Assembly (NCBI GenBank): GCA_021018815.1
Contig: JAITYX010000048.1
Location: 4,078,501 to 4,142,500 of the forward strand
Direction: 5' to 3'
DNA: 64,000 bases
Source of the DNA: Talinum fruticosum
Taxonomy: Eukaryota; Streptophyta; Magnoliopsida; Caryophyllales; Talinaceae
This document shows, piece by piece, positions 1-10,319 of the stretch (the first letter of the stretch is position 1; each line of letters opens with the position of its first letter). The notes below the pieces were generated by a model that saw nothing but the letters and a program-made list of their open reading frames with translations, had not been told where the DNA came from and did no database searches. Both the position numbers and the translations under genes were made by a program.

Positions 1-277
1 GGGTATCCGTCAGACATGATTGTACGACGGGTGTCCGGCCTGTCGGACATCCGTCGTATACATAAGTCTCGACGGGCACGCAACCGTCGAACATCCTATC
101 GGATGTCTTTATCCAGATGTGTTGTCGGACTCGTCGGAATGCCCATTAGACATGCCTTACAGACGACAGAATTTCGACGTCCGTGATCCATTGGATAATC
201 CGTCGAAATTGCTCAAATTCCGCTGAATTTCCCGTCGGAATTTCCGTCGTTATTTCGGAGTTTTTTTTTTTGTAGTG
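1..277 (-). mobile_element. CACTA (En/Spm-like) transposon terminus, fragment
   Basis: The segment ends in tgtagtg after a T run. Read on the minus strand this is CACTACAAAAAAA, the classic CACTA end. Next to it are densely repeated short motifs in both orientations (ccgtcg, gtcgga, cgtcggaat), like the subterminal transposase-binding repeats of CACTA elements. The rest of the element lies beyond the left edge. The small open frame at 20-226 reads through these repeats and is not a gene. The target duplication cannot be checked because only one end is present. Confidence 0.7.
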
Positions 278-899
278 GACAACAGTTTCTTTTTTGAACC
301 GTTGTCATAGTTACCTTATGACAACTTCTTTTTCAAGCGACCCTTGTCATCGGTCTTATTTATAATAGCGGTTAATTGTAGATTTAAAATAGTGGCCCAT
401 CTTTGACAGCATCTTTTAGTTGTCCATGTGTAATTTTTTTTCTATATATACACCTTTGATACTAATGATTATAAATAAAAATTAAATATTATTCAACCAT
501 TTTTATTTTTCTATTATTATTATACAACTGTTTTAGCAAACATCGTTTTGTATTCTATTTTATTTTCTATATTCAAATTTCTTTTTTGGTGTGTTTTTAT
601 TTGTAAGAAGGTAAATTCATTACGTAGAACAAGATCATTTTTACACACTAAAAGCAGTTATAGATTTATGTCCCTCGTTGCTGATAATAGAAAGAAGACT
701 AACTTGATTAATTTTTTGGTGCTAAATTATCTTATAAATAGTAGTATTTCTATTAAAAAATTTTGGTGCTAAATTTAATATTAATAAACACCTATAAATT
801 TTTATCCTATTAGAAAAATGAATTTTTGGTCCCTGAATTTTCTAATTTATTTATTTAATATTATAAATTATAATTAATGTAGAGGAATACTAAACGGGG
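278..899. other. AT-rich spacer with a second CACTA-like subterminal remnant
   Basis: No gene is seen. Positions 286-440 carry inverted short motifs (gttgtcat, atgacaac) and end in gttgtcca followed by a T run. This resembles the fragment at 5340-5466 but lacks the final ctagtg. Positions 437-485 match 12605-12644, and 640-720 match the downstream flank of GLP2 near 21580-21640. The spacer is therefore built from the same parts as the germin cluster. Confidence 0.4.
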
Positions 900-2350
900 T
901 GCTATCCCTGTATTTTCTGCCGAAATATAAGGTCAAACTTTAAAGAAATATCATAATGAAACTTCCAATGTGACAACTTAATGCGAAAATAAGTTAAATT
1001 TAAATATAAAAGTTTTAGCTTGACCAAAGAAATCTGAAGTCCACAATCCAAAGTGCACACACAAACAACTTAACATGGATTGACAACGGTGGTCTCACTC
1101 TAGTGAAGACCATGACCTCTATGCAAGTCATCATCACCTGAAAACAAAACAGTTCATGCAATGAGTCGAAATTCAATAATATTCACCCCTAAATACATTT
1201 TAAAAACTCTTTAACCATTTGTGGGTAAGGGGAAAAGTATTCAAACATTATTCCAACGTTATTTAGCCACGATTCAAACAACTTATAAAAAGATTTATTC
1301 AAGATTTTGTTACTTAGCCAGTCCACTAGCTAAGTCCAATTAACCACTCCCTTAGTCCTTATAAATCTCAAGGTATCTATTGGTGAGCATCCCAGTTGAG
1401 TCTCATGGTTTGCAACCCTAATGTCATGGGTTGTAACCGAAACTAATTCATTGCATACCGGTAAACGGTACTCAAAAATCTTGGTATACGTTCCTTAATT
1501 ATGGTCGGTATCGAAAAACCTTGGCATACGCCTCTTATTAAGAGTCATACCCAAAACCTTGTATGTATTAACCCCTGAGGGATTTACTACTCTCACTTAA
1601 TAAATTAGCAACATCTGCTAGATTCGCTGTGATTTTTCCCCTTCTTGATTAATATTTTATGTACAATTCTTGCATTCAACTCACACCAACCATCCCAACC
1701 CATAATAAGAGTTCAACGTTTAAAAACACTCTTGTCCTTAAACCCAACATTTTTTCATAAATAGAAGTTCTACAACATTTTCAAATCAACTTCTAACAAC
1801 ACAATGTTTTCCAAAAGTCCCCTTTCAAAATGCCAACAACATAAGCATTCTTTAATAAATAGCAAAACACATTTCAAAGGTATCAAAAGGGAGTTAAGGT
1901 ATAAGTATTGCTTGACAATAAATGCAAATTCCTAAGCTTAAGCTCAACTAATAACGGCCTAAATAATAACATTTTTATATCACCACAGTAATTCATTCTA
2001 AATTCCAACTATGGATAATTATAATGCAAGTAAAAATCCAACTCATACGTCTGCTTTCTGGTTACAAACACAATAAACCAACTTCTGGTTCTACAACTAA
2101 ATATTTATTATCAATTATAATTAATTTCAACTTTCAGCATCAGCACAGTTTCAAGTTCAACTTCTAGAAGCCATAACTTAAGTTTTTCGATGTTGGATTC
2201 TCGCATAAAAACACAATCTGGAAAGCTTAGCGTGTACTCTATAATTCTTATTCACAACTCAATATGATCCAAAAATAGGAAAGGACTTAAAATAGAAAAA
2301 AACACAAGCTGTCGTCGGTTCAGGTCCGGTTCACCCGGTTACGGGAGAAA
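900..2350. repeat. Probable decayed LTR-derived sequence
   Basis: There is no coding potential. Composition and phrasing (interspersed taatattc-acccct, ttattccaacgtt, aacccctgagggattta tracts) resemble long LTRs of plant Ty3/gypsy elements. I could not find matching TG...CA ends or a target duplication, so the boundaries are approximate and the assignment is an impression. Confidence 0.3.
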
Positions 2351-3388
2351 ATTTATAACTATTTGTAGAATTCCACTTTTTGGATAATAAATTAGTACCC
2401 TAAAGTATCGTATAATATTGCAGAACTGTACAATTCCACTTTTTGGAAGTTAAATGATGATATTACTCTCATTTACTTTTTATTTACCTATGTAAGATTG
2501 TATTATAGATAAATATATATTAACTTGGAAAATAATAAATAAGTTGTTTGGATTGAAATCCAAGGGCCTTAATTTAATTATTTAAAAAATATATATATTT
2601 ATTGAGTGGGTTTTGTTTTTCCTAGAATAAATGAGTGTTAGTTGATTTGATTTTTGAAAAGAAAATTATTCATAATAAGGGCCGTAGATTAAAAATAAAT
2701 GGTTAATATTTATTACAAATTCAATTTAAATTTTTAAAAAGTATCTTTACTCTTAAATATAAATAAAATAGTTTAAATAATGTTTACAAAAAATGAAAAT
2801 TAAAAATTCCAACTATAAAAATTAAAATTCAAAATAGACGAAGGGTATTTCTAGATTAATTAACTTAAAAATCGGTTGTAATTTATTTTTATCAAACTAT
2901 AAGGTAGTAAATTATTAAACATACCATACTGTAGGGTACTACTTTATTAGCTACGATGCCTTAACGAATTTTATTAATTTGTTGATACCACATGATAGTA
3001 AAGTGACAATAACTCAATAAAATACGATGTAAGAAGATGTTGTGGATATTATTTGGTTAGAAAGACATGTAGACCAATATGTTGCCAAAAATATACTTTT
3101 AAATAAATTTTGAGTACTTATATAAAATTAAAATCAATTTATAATACGTACAACTTATGAAAGATTGATGTGTTTTTCAAAAAAAGAACTATACATTTTT
3201 CAATAAATAGGAGGTAAGATTCATAGTTTAAAAAGTAAAATAAGCACAATCATAGATCAAATACTTCATACTGATTCTGAAGGCTAATTCTGTAATAAAA
3301 TCGTCTAGGAACGGACTCCTTTTTTTGGGAAAAATTTATTTAAGTACTAAAGGATTTGAGAACTGGAAATTTGTTGCATTGCTGCTGA
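2351..3388. other. AT-rich intergenic DNA, nothing recognised
   Basis: Very AT-rich sequence without an open frame above noise, a repeat boundary or an RNA-gene signature that I can identify. It lies between the LTR-like segment and the duplicated germin flank. Confidence 0.5.
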
Positions 3389-3702
3389 CTAACTTTCATT
3401 TCTAGACCAGGAAAAAATGACCTAAAACCTGAAGGAAGATCTGGACCAACTACACCAACACCTGATCTAGCACCCAAAATAGCTAACTTGAAGTTGACCT
3501 GAAATCGAAATTGACCCTACTCAACTCAAACAAAATTTGTTACTATTTGCAAGAAAAGTTTATTAGACAAAATATAGAGGGAACTAAAGAAAATCTGAAC
3601 TAAAAAGTGACTTGACACGAAACCATGCCCAACACAAATCTTGGTTACCCGAACATAACTTGAGCCAAAGTTAACTCGACCAATGAACTATTTCCAGGTC
3701 TA
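3389..3702. repeat. Duplicated upstream mosaic block of a lost germin unit
   Basis: Positions 3389-3575 match 18990-19175, which lies just upstream of the GLP2 unit. Both copies carry degenerate cccgaa/gacctg motifs. In the GLP2 unit this block is followed by promoter and gene; here it runs through about 130 bp of similar degenerate motifs straight into a germin 3' flank. Gene and promoter are missing between the two. Confidence 0.6.
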
Positions 3703-4310
3703 TTTTTGAACTAATGATTTGTTCGTTATTTCATGTACCTTCCATTCATGTGATTTACTGCTTGTTTTAGTCGAATAAGAGAGGAAGAGAATAAATTCTC
3801 CGTATTCAAACTTTAACTAACTGAGTTTATTTTAAATTACATATAATGTCTATCCTACCGTAACTGTTATAAGTTGTTATAAGTTGTTTATATCATAATT
3901 AAATTTTAATTTAATGTATATACTCAAAATTATTTACTAGTATATGTTTGGTACGATAATTGATTGTATTTTTTTGGGATAAGCTAAATAATTATATTAA
4001 TATATCGAAATTAGGCAAAAGTCAAATACTTTCAATTGAATTAACTAATTTATTTTTCAATTTGAAAATATCATAAAATTATTGCCTCAACTCAATTAAA
4101 TTAAAACCAATTAATCAATTAATCAATTGACATGAATTACTAACTTTATATCATGACGAATTGTTTTTATATTGAATTAAAATGTGAAATTGTTAAAATA
4201 AAATTAACTAATGATGATGCGCCATTTACCAATCTCCTAACAAAGAACTTACTTTTAAGTATATCCATATAATGAACCAATTCTTATATAAAAAATATAT
4301 AAATGTTTTA
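3703..4310 (+). pseudogene. Ghost of a fourth germin-like gene: 3' UTR and flank only
   Basis: From the ttttgaactaatgatttg stretch onward this segment is nearly colinear with GLP2 DNA beginning about 20 bp after the GLP2 stop codon (20823 to about 21425). It includes the same AATAAA signal (3790-3795) and the following AT-rich flank. No coding sequence, TATA box or 5' UTR precedes it; the block upstream matches DNA that lies 5' of GLP2. The simplest reading is a tandem germin unit whose promoter and coding region were deleted. A dispersed copy of only the flank is the alternative. Confidence 0.65.
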
Positions 4311-4339
4311 TAAATTGTTAAAATAAGTAAAGTAATAAT

Positions 4340-4985
4340 CCAAGCAAATTAGTACGCCTAGACCGACAAAGCCGACGCGAATCGAACGGGTCAACCCGAG
4401 CGACACGAAACTCAAACCGAACCAACATCCGAAATAGTTGAACCGATTTTGACCTAAAATCGAAATGAACCGACTCGAACTGACCCGAACCGAACCAACC
4501 CGAAATCTAATGAACCCGATTCCGACCCGAACCAAAATGACCCAAATCGAAATCGAACCGACCCGAACCGAATCGGACCAGAATCGATTTAACCCGAATA
4601 AAAGTGACTCAGCCCACATTTTTTTGTTGGGTCTCTCGGGATGAACTTTTGTGCCTATAGTGGTACATTGTTTTTTGTGGGTACAATTTTGAATCGATTT
4701 TGACCCAAAAAGTGACCCAATTACGACCCGAAGTTGACCTGATCCAAAATTAACCCGAATCGAACCCGAACTCGACCCGAAAAGATTGACCCGAAATTGA
4801 ATCGAATCGAAATTGACCCGAACCGAAACCGAACAAACCCGAACGAAATCGACCCGAAGTTTACCCGAACCAAAGTTGACCCAAACCCGAAACCGAACCG
4901 GACTGAACAAGATCGACTCGAAGTTAACCCGAACCGAACTAACCCGAATCAAACCCGAACCAAATGACCCGATTGTGAGGTATAA
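4340..4985. repeat. Degenerate ACCCGAA-type minisatellite
   Basis: About 640 bp of imperfect short repeats built on cccgaa, accgaa and gttgac/attgac cores with a loose 6-15 bp period. Bias is purine-rich on the plus strand. The long frames on both strands (4308-4952 minus, 4813-5004 plus) are low-complexity by-products. The last part, 4885-4985, is conserved upstream of GLP2 at 19203-19300, where the rest of the array is missing. Array length is therefore polymorphic between the duplicated units. Confidence 0.75.
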
Positions 4986-5339
4986 GTACGCCTCACTCCA
5001 ATGAACTCTTTAACAATTATACGTTCACAATTAACATGATCTAGTTTTTATGGAAATTAACTTTATAAAAAGTTTAGTTACCAAATATCGTATAATTAAA
5101 GAAAGTTTACTAAAATTTTAGAAAAAGCTTACCAAAAAGCTATACCAAACACAACCAAGGTCCTAACCTACCCAACATACGCTAGCGAATTGAGATGGTC
5201 GATTACATCGAGAAAGCTCACCCAAGCCAACTTTTATAAGTCATGAGCTAATCTAATTGGCCTAATTAATCACCTATTTTCATGGGATTAATCCAACTAG
5301 ACCACAACCCTCAAACTTAGCTCGGGTTCGGCTATTTTC

Positions 5340-5466
5340 ATGTCAAAGATGGGCCAACTCCTGCTATATTAAATTTGTTTGACGACTTCTTTTTTATAGT
5401 TTAGATTAATGGGACATCTGATCCTCAACATTTTTCAGTTGTCCATTGTAATTTTTTTTTCTAGTG
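5340..5466 (-). mobile_element. CACTA-like terminal fragment in the GLP1 promoter region
   Basis: The segment ends gttgtccattgtaa, a T run, then ctagtg. On the minus strand this is CACTAG followed by an A run, a CACTA-type end. An equivalent copy ends at 19787 upstream of GLP2, so the insertion predates that duplication. Only one terminus is visible; the other end is lost or lies in unrecognisable DNA. It lies about 280 bp upstream of the TATA box. Confidence 0.45.
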
Positions 5467-5608
5467 AAATTAATGATCTTCAGATTGAATAAAGTAATAA
5501 TTGATTAACAATTTAAATACTACTCTCACTTTAGCACTAAAATGGCAGAAGTTAATTGGATCCTAGTAAGTAGTAGCATGTAAGATAGAGAAAAGACCAT
5601 TTATAATT

Positions 5609-5751
5609 GTCAAAAGTCAGCTCATTATTATACGGACAAGTTGACCGTCATAAGCCAAATTCCGCCAACCCTTCATGAACAAGACCAAGTTTAACACCGA
5701 AAGAAGTTTCCCTCCCAAAGCCCATGCTTCTTTGAAACCCCTCTATAAATA
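5609..5751 (+). promoter_or_regulatory. GLP1 core promoter
   Basis: TATAAATA lies at 5744-5751, 106 bp before the start codon, which is normal spacing for a plant gene with a short leader. Upstream are two WRKY-type W-box cores: GTCAA at 5609-5613 (minus-strand TTGAC) and TTGACC at 5641-5646. These are sequence matches only. The whole block is repeated before GLP2. Confidence 0.7.
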
Positions 5752-5856
5752 GGACAACTGATGCCCGCAAGAGAAGCACAACACCGAAAGAAGATAGACA
5801 ATCAACAACTCCTGCAGCTTTTGCACATCCATTTTTCACTCTCCCTCTCCTCAAAG

Positions 5857-6483
5857 ATGAATATTGCAGTTTTCTTCACCTTCTCCCTCCTTGCTTCTCT
5901 CTCCTATGCCATTGAGGACGACTACTGTGTGGCTGATTACAACCTTCCCAGGGGACCAGCCGGTTATTCTTGCAAGGACCCTGCTAAGGTCACAGTGGAT
6001 GACTTTATTTACACAGGCTTCCGTGTTGGCGGACCTACCGACAACATTTTCGGAAATTCTGTCAACTTAGCATTTTCTAATGTGTTTCCTGGTATAAATG
6101 GCCTCGGTATTTCCATGGCAAGGTTAGACTTTGCCGTTGGTGGTGTTATACCAATGCATGCCCACAGAACATCAGAGATCTTTATTGTGGCAAAAGGAAG
6201 TATTATAGCCGGCTTCATTGACACAAACAATACCGCATACTACAAAACGTTAGAAGTGGGAGATGTCATGGTCTTCCCGGATAACATGTTGCATTTCCAA
6301 GTCAATGTTGGTAAAACTCCCGCTCTTGCATTTGTTGCGTTGAACAGTGCAAACCCCGGCATTCAACTGACTGACACTGCTCTTTTTGCTGGCAATCTCC
6401 CCGCTGAGCTTGCCGAGAAAACCATGCTTCTGGATCGTGAACAAGTGAGGAAGCTCAGGAGGGCCTTCGGTAACACCAATTGA
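5857..6483 (+). CDS. Germin-like protein, ABP19/ABP20 type (GLP1)
   Basis: Predicted secreted cupin of 208 residues, encoded in one exon. Residues 1-18 are a signal peptide ending SYA, so the protein should enter the apoplast. C24 and C39 form the expected germin disulfide pair. Metal-binding cupin box 1 has H101, H103 and E107; box 2 has H146 in the GD...FP...HFQVN context. N124 is a likely glycosylation site (NNT). The family forms oligomeric Mn-binding beta-barrels; peach ABP19/20 bind auxin, while other germins are superoxide dismutases or oxalate oxidases. Which activity applies here cannot be read from sequence. Unusual points are three residues rather than four between H103 and E107, and N143 where most relatives have Gly. 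An in-frame ATG at 5761 is rejected because it lies only about 10 bp past the TATA box. The canonical AATAAA seen after GLP2 is missing here. Confidence 0.95.
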   Translation: MNIAVFFTFSLLASLSYAIEDDYCVADYNLPRGPAGYSCKDPAKVTVDDFIYTGFRVGGPTDNIFGNSVNLAFSNVFPGINGLGISMARLDFAVGGVIPMHAHRTSEIFIVAKGSIIAGFIDTNNTAYYKTLEVGDVMVFPDNMLHFQVNVGKTPALAFVALNSANPGIQLTDTALFAGNLPAELAEKTMLLDREQVRKLRRAFGNTN

Positions 6484-6603
6484 TATACGTGTTGTATTCC
6501 TCTTTGACTAATGATTTGTTTGTTATTTCATGTACCTTCCATTCATGTGATTTGAAAAAATTATGATTTAAAAAAATTCCCTGTATTCAAACTTTAACTA
6601 ATT
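6484..6603 (+). other. GLP1 3' UTR, partly rearranged
   Basis: The first 75 bp follow the GLP2 3' UTR closely. The stretch that in GLP2 contains the AATAAA signal is then replaced by about 35 bp of aaaaaatt-rich sequence before homology resumes briefly (tgtattcaaactttaacta). Polyadenylation must use another signal, if the gene is expressed. Confidence 0.6.
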
Positions 6604-7042
6604 GTCATGAAGTGTCCACTTGTCAAGTACGCCTCTAATATCCAATCTTACAAAAATAATTTCAAAATTATGATTTAAAAAGAAAATTATGTAGTGAGTT
6701 TATGTAATACAAAACGTAGCAAGAAACCACAATAAAGACACAATTCAAGAGAATATAATAATTACTAGGGAGATGTTGATAATGGATATGTTATGCTTAA
6801 GGTTGGGTTCCTTCTTTCCTCCTATTGCATCCTTTGGATCAAAAAAGATAGCGTTATAATTAATCAAAGTTACAAAAAGGGATAGACCCATAACTTTGTG
6901 AGTGACAATCAGTTCAACTAATAAGGTCTCTTAAAATATTATCTTAGCCTTAGGTCTGAATTCTCACTAAATAGCCATTGTTACACCTCATTTGCGTCAA
7001 CCGAACAAAAAGAACAAAAGAAAGGACTAAAACATGCCCCAT
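6604..7042. repeat. Cluster-specific flank block, copy 1 of 3
   Basis: Colinear with 11972-12352 and 23642-23955. All share the opening tgtcat..gagtgtccacttgtca and later motifs such as gggatagacccata and actttgtgagtgacaa. This copy carries about 80 extra bp (around 6755-6835). No coding potential. It marks the downstream side of each duplicated unit. Confidence 0.7.
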
Positions 7043-8563
7043 TTTATAACTCATAATAGAATGCATAATATTTATTTTATAGAAACAATACCCAATGATG
7101 TAAAAATAACACTTAGGGAAAAAAAGTCTCATGATATGAGCCAAAAATCTAATCGGCTAACTATATATATTATAACGTATTAAAATGCTCGTATATATAA
7201 ACCAAAAATCTAATCGTCATAGAGTATATATATTATAACCTATTAAAATCAAGGTTGTAAGAATTGATATCCTAGTTAAAATCGATTAGGGGAATGGTTA
7301 GAATCATGATCATAGAATTGGATCGATGATCGTAAGATTCTAATATTTGTTTGTAATAATGAAATAATTTTTTATAAAAATAAAAATATTTGTAACATTC
7401 ATAAATATTTATAAAAATTCAGTGTAACTATACTCTGTCGAAGGTTTTGATACAAAATATAATTATCTCGTAGCTACTTTATGAATTTTATTTAGAATCG
7501 TGGAATTAAATTCTAATGAATTGAGGATCGTAGAATCATTTTACAATTCTACCATACATTTTTTAAATTAAATTAGGATCATAAGATTCCAATGAATTGT
7601 AAAACCGTAGGATTGTTACATCCAAATTGAGAGTTTAATAACCATCATCAAAATGCTTATACATATGAGTATAAATTATCAATAATAGGCTAGCATAGAT
7701 CATTACAATACTAACGTACAAAACTCTACTTCTACCCTCCCAATAAGACGAATAGATATTTACCTTGAAAATAATCCATTTAAAATTATAGAATTTATAA
7801 GCATACAATTTATAAGAACACATAAGGAGTACATTTTTATTATAGTTTTCATACATATAAGTATTATACCTTGGTAGTCTAATTCAAATGAATGTAGTCT
7901 TCCAACATTATTAAAAAAAATTTAAAGAGTACATATAGTTCAACCATCATAAAATTCAATTATTTAAAATCTACAATAAAGTTTGAAGACATATATTTTT
8001 ATTGCTAATTAAAATTGATAATAAATAATATAATAATATAATTATACATTGATAAAAAGCTTGTGGCTTGAGACGGATTATATCCTTGGTCAAACCAAAA
8101 AACACACATTGATCAATGCCAACTATGAGCTAAAGATTTGACAAAAATGTTCCATTAACAATTTTCTTTTTACATCCATTGATTTATTTGGAGAGAAATG
8201 TAAGAAATATTAAATTTTTAGAATATAAAAGTATATCAAAAGTTGGAAATATTCAAAAAAAACCAAAAAATGGAAATAAAATAAATTTAATTTAAAATAT
8301 TCACTTAAAAAAATTAAAATATTTAAATATATTGATGAGACAATATACAACATCATAATCATATTTATGAGAAATTTTATAACCACTTAAATACTGTCCT
8401 TTGGGGTTATTGTCATGGCATGATAATGAATTGAAATATGAAAAAAAAGAAAATATTATAATTCAAGTAGTATTAAAAGATATAATAGTTTCGAATTAAA
8501 ACAATATGGAATTTGAGTTAAAATAAATAATTTTTACACACAAAGAGATTTCATCCCAACAAT
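7043..8563. repeat. 1.5-kb repeat, arm A of a 33-kb-spaced inverted pair
   Basis: The reverse complement of this segment is found at 41375-42910. Correspondence includes a small conserved frame (7635-7856 minus against 42123-42311 plus) and the boundary sequence tcccaacaat against attgttggga. The last 250 bp (from 8315) also occur at 16687-16935. The inner part, 7240-7610, is a run of imperfect gattcta/tagaatc motifs. No transposon ends were identified; it may be a non-autonomous element whose termini I do not recognise. Confidence 0.7.
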
Positions 8564-9487
8564 AGCCAAGCTTATACAAGTTAATTGCAAATGAGCCGAA
8601 TGAACGAGTTGATGAGCCAAGCAAATGAGCTAAACGAGTCGAACAAACAAGCCTAAACAAGCTGAGTAAGTAGGCTAATCAAATGAGTCTAAACAAATTG
8701 AAACAAATGAGCTAAAATTTGTGGAGATTAGTATGTGAAGAATTTTTTTATTACCGATCTAGAAAATAATCAAATTTTTTTACTTTAGCATAGTTATTTT
8801 GATTTATATTTCTTAAGTAAAGCATTCGGTTGTACATAATCTATTAAAACTTTTATTTACCGATTAATAACATTTACATAGATAAAAATCGAGAAACAAG
8901 ATAGATCAAATGTTGATAATGAATATATGATTCACATTAATTTAGTTTACTTTTTGTACAAATAAGAAAAATATAAAATAAATATAGTTGATGTAAATTG
9001 AAGAATTAAGAATTTTAATAGTTAATAACTTTAGTTTTTTGTATATAGAATTTTCAATTGGTTATGCTCGATAATAAGAGAAATTGAACATAAACATGTA
9101 ATACTTTATTTTCGAATGACTTAACTTGATTTGAAAATTAATGATAATTTATTTTTTGGATGATTTTAACAGATGCTATAATAAATTATTAGCCACTCGT
9201 TATAGTAGCTAAAGGACATCATCAACATGTACATTTTATAATATTTGGTGAAGGATATGGTTTAATAAAAACAACTATATGTAAAATATAGCGAAAGTGT
9301 TTTCGAATGATCCATAAGGTTTTAGGTGAGTTTTTAACTACTTTTACTTTTGATTTGGACAATTAGCCTAAAATAAAACTATTGTTGTCATCATCCCTGG
9401 TTTCAACTACACCTTTTGTCTTTTATTAGTTGGTACTTTTGAGCTTGGACCCAAAAGGGCTCTCTTACTCATATCACATAATGTTTT

Positions 9488-9611
9488 ACCAGTAAAACCT
9501 CGATCTAGTGATCAAGGCTAAGAGGTCCAGGGTACATTAGGTACCATGTTCGATTTTCCCTTTCCCCCATTGTATTGCGTTCCCTTTATAACTCATCCGG
9601 ATTAAAAAAAA
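9488..9611 (+). mobile_element. Possible SINE
   Basis: Sequence has a tagtgatcaagg stretch resembling a pol III A box, tgttcgattttcc resembling a B box about 40 bp later, and ends in an A run (9602-9610). This is tRNA-derived SINE layout. The same unit is present in copy M (about 17865-17976). No clear target duplication was found, so the call is tentative. Confidence 0.35.
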
Positions 9612-10153
9612 ATATAGCATAGAGATCGTAAACAATTCCTAATAAGAATAGACTTGGTTTTCTTTGCCAAATGGAAAAGGTCAATTAAAATCTCTATTAC
9701 TCAAAATTTCACTTCCCCTTTATGTTTAAATTGGCACCACTGTCTATTTTAATAAAACAAATATAAGTTTTGAAAGGATTTTTCGCCTACTTTTCACCTC
9801 TTAGACATGAAAACAAGTTGGAATAAACTATAACGAGTTGGAAGAAATTTTATAATTGTACAATTTGATAATTTTAATTTTACGAGTATAGTTGTAATAT
9901 TCTTATTTTGTTAACATTGATAAATGATTACTTATATACATAAAAAAATGTTATGTATGTAAGAATTTTTTTTTATTTCATATTTTCTTTTGAATCAAAA
10001 TTTAAATATTTTTTTATCCTAATATAAATTATGTGAATAATACATCATTAGTGATAATTAGAAACAATTGATCATCGATATGATTAACATTGATGAACAA
10101 ATTATATGAATAATAATCATTTTATTTAATCATAATAAATAGATTAGATTAAA

Positions 10154-10156
<3 letters not shown>

Positions 10157-10223
<67 letters not shown>
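10157..10223. repeat. (AT)n microsatellite
   Basis: About 33 uninterrupted AT dinucleotides inside hAT copy L. The matching tract in copy M (18531-18582) is shorter. It marks the right edge of the DNA that is absent from copy R. Confidence 0.95.
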
Positions 10224-10227
<4 letters not shown>

Positions 10228-10319
10228 TTTTGATATAATTGCCTAAAAATCAACATATACATAATTTTCTTATTTTTTATATATATATTATTTAAAAATA
10301 AACATGTATATTTTTTTAA

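Noticed and set aside
4308..4952. 214-residue minus-strand frame
   Set aside because: Produced by the cccgaa minisatellite; low-complexity repeats of SVRVNF type without family resemblance.
5761..5856. In-frame upstream ATG extending GLP1 to 240 residues (same at 20082 for GLP2)
   Set aside because: It lies about 10 bp after the TATA box, probably before the transcription start. The extra residues are polar and would bury the signal peptide, and GLP3 lacks the extension.
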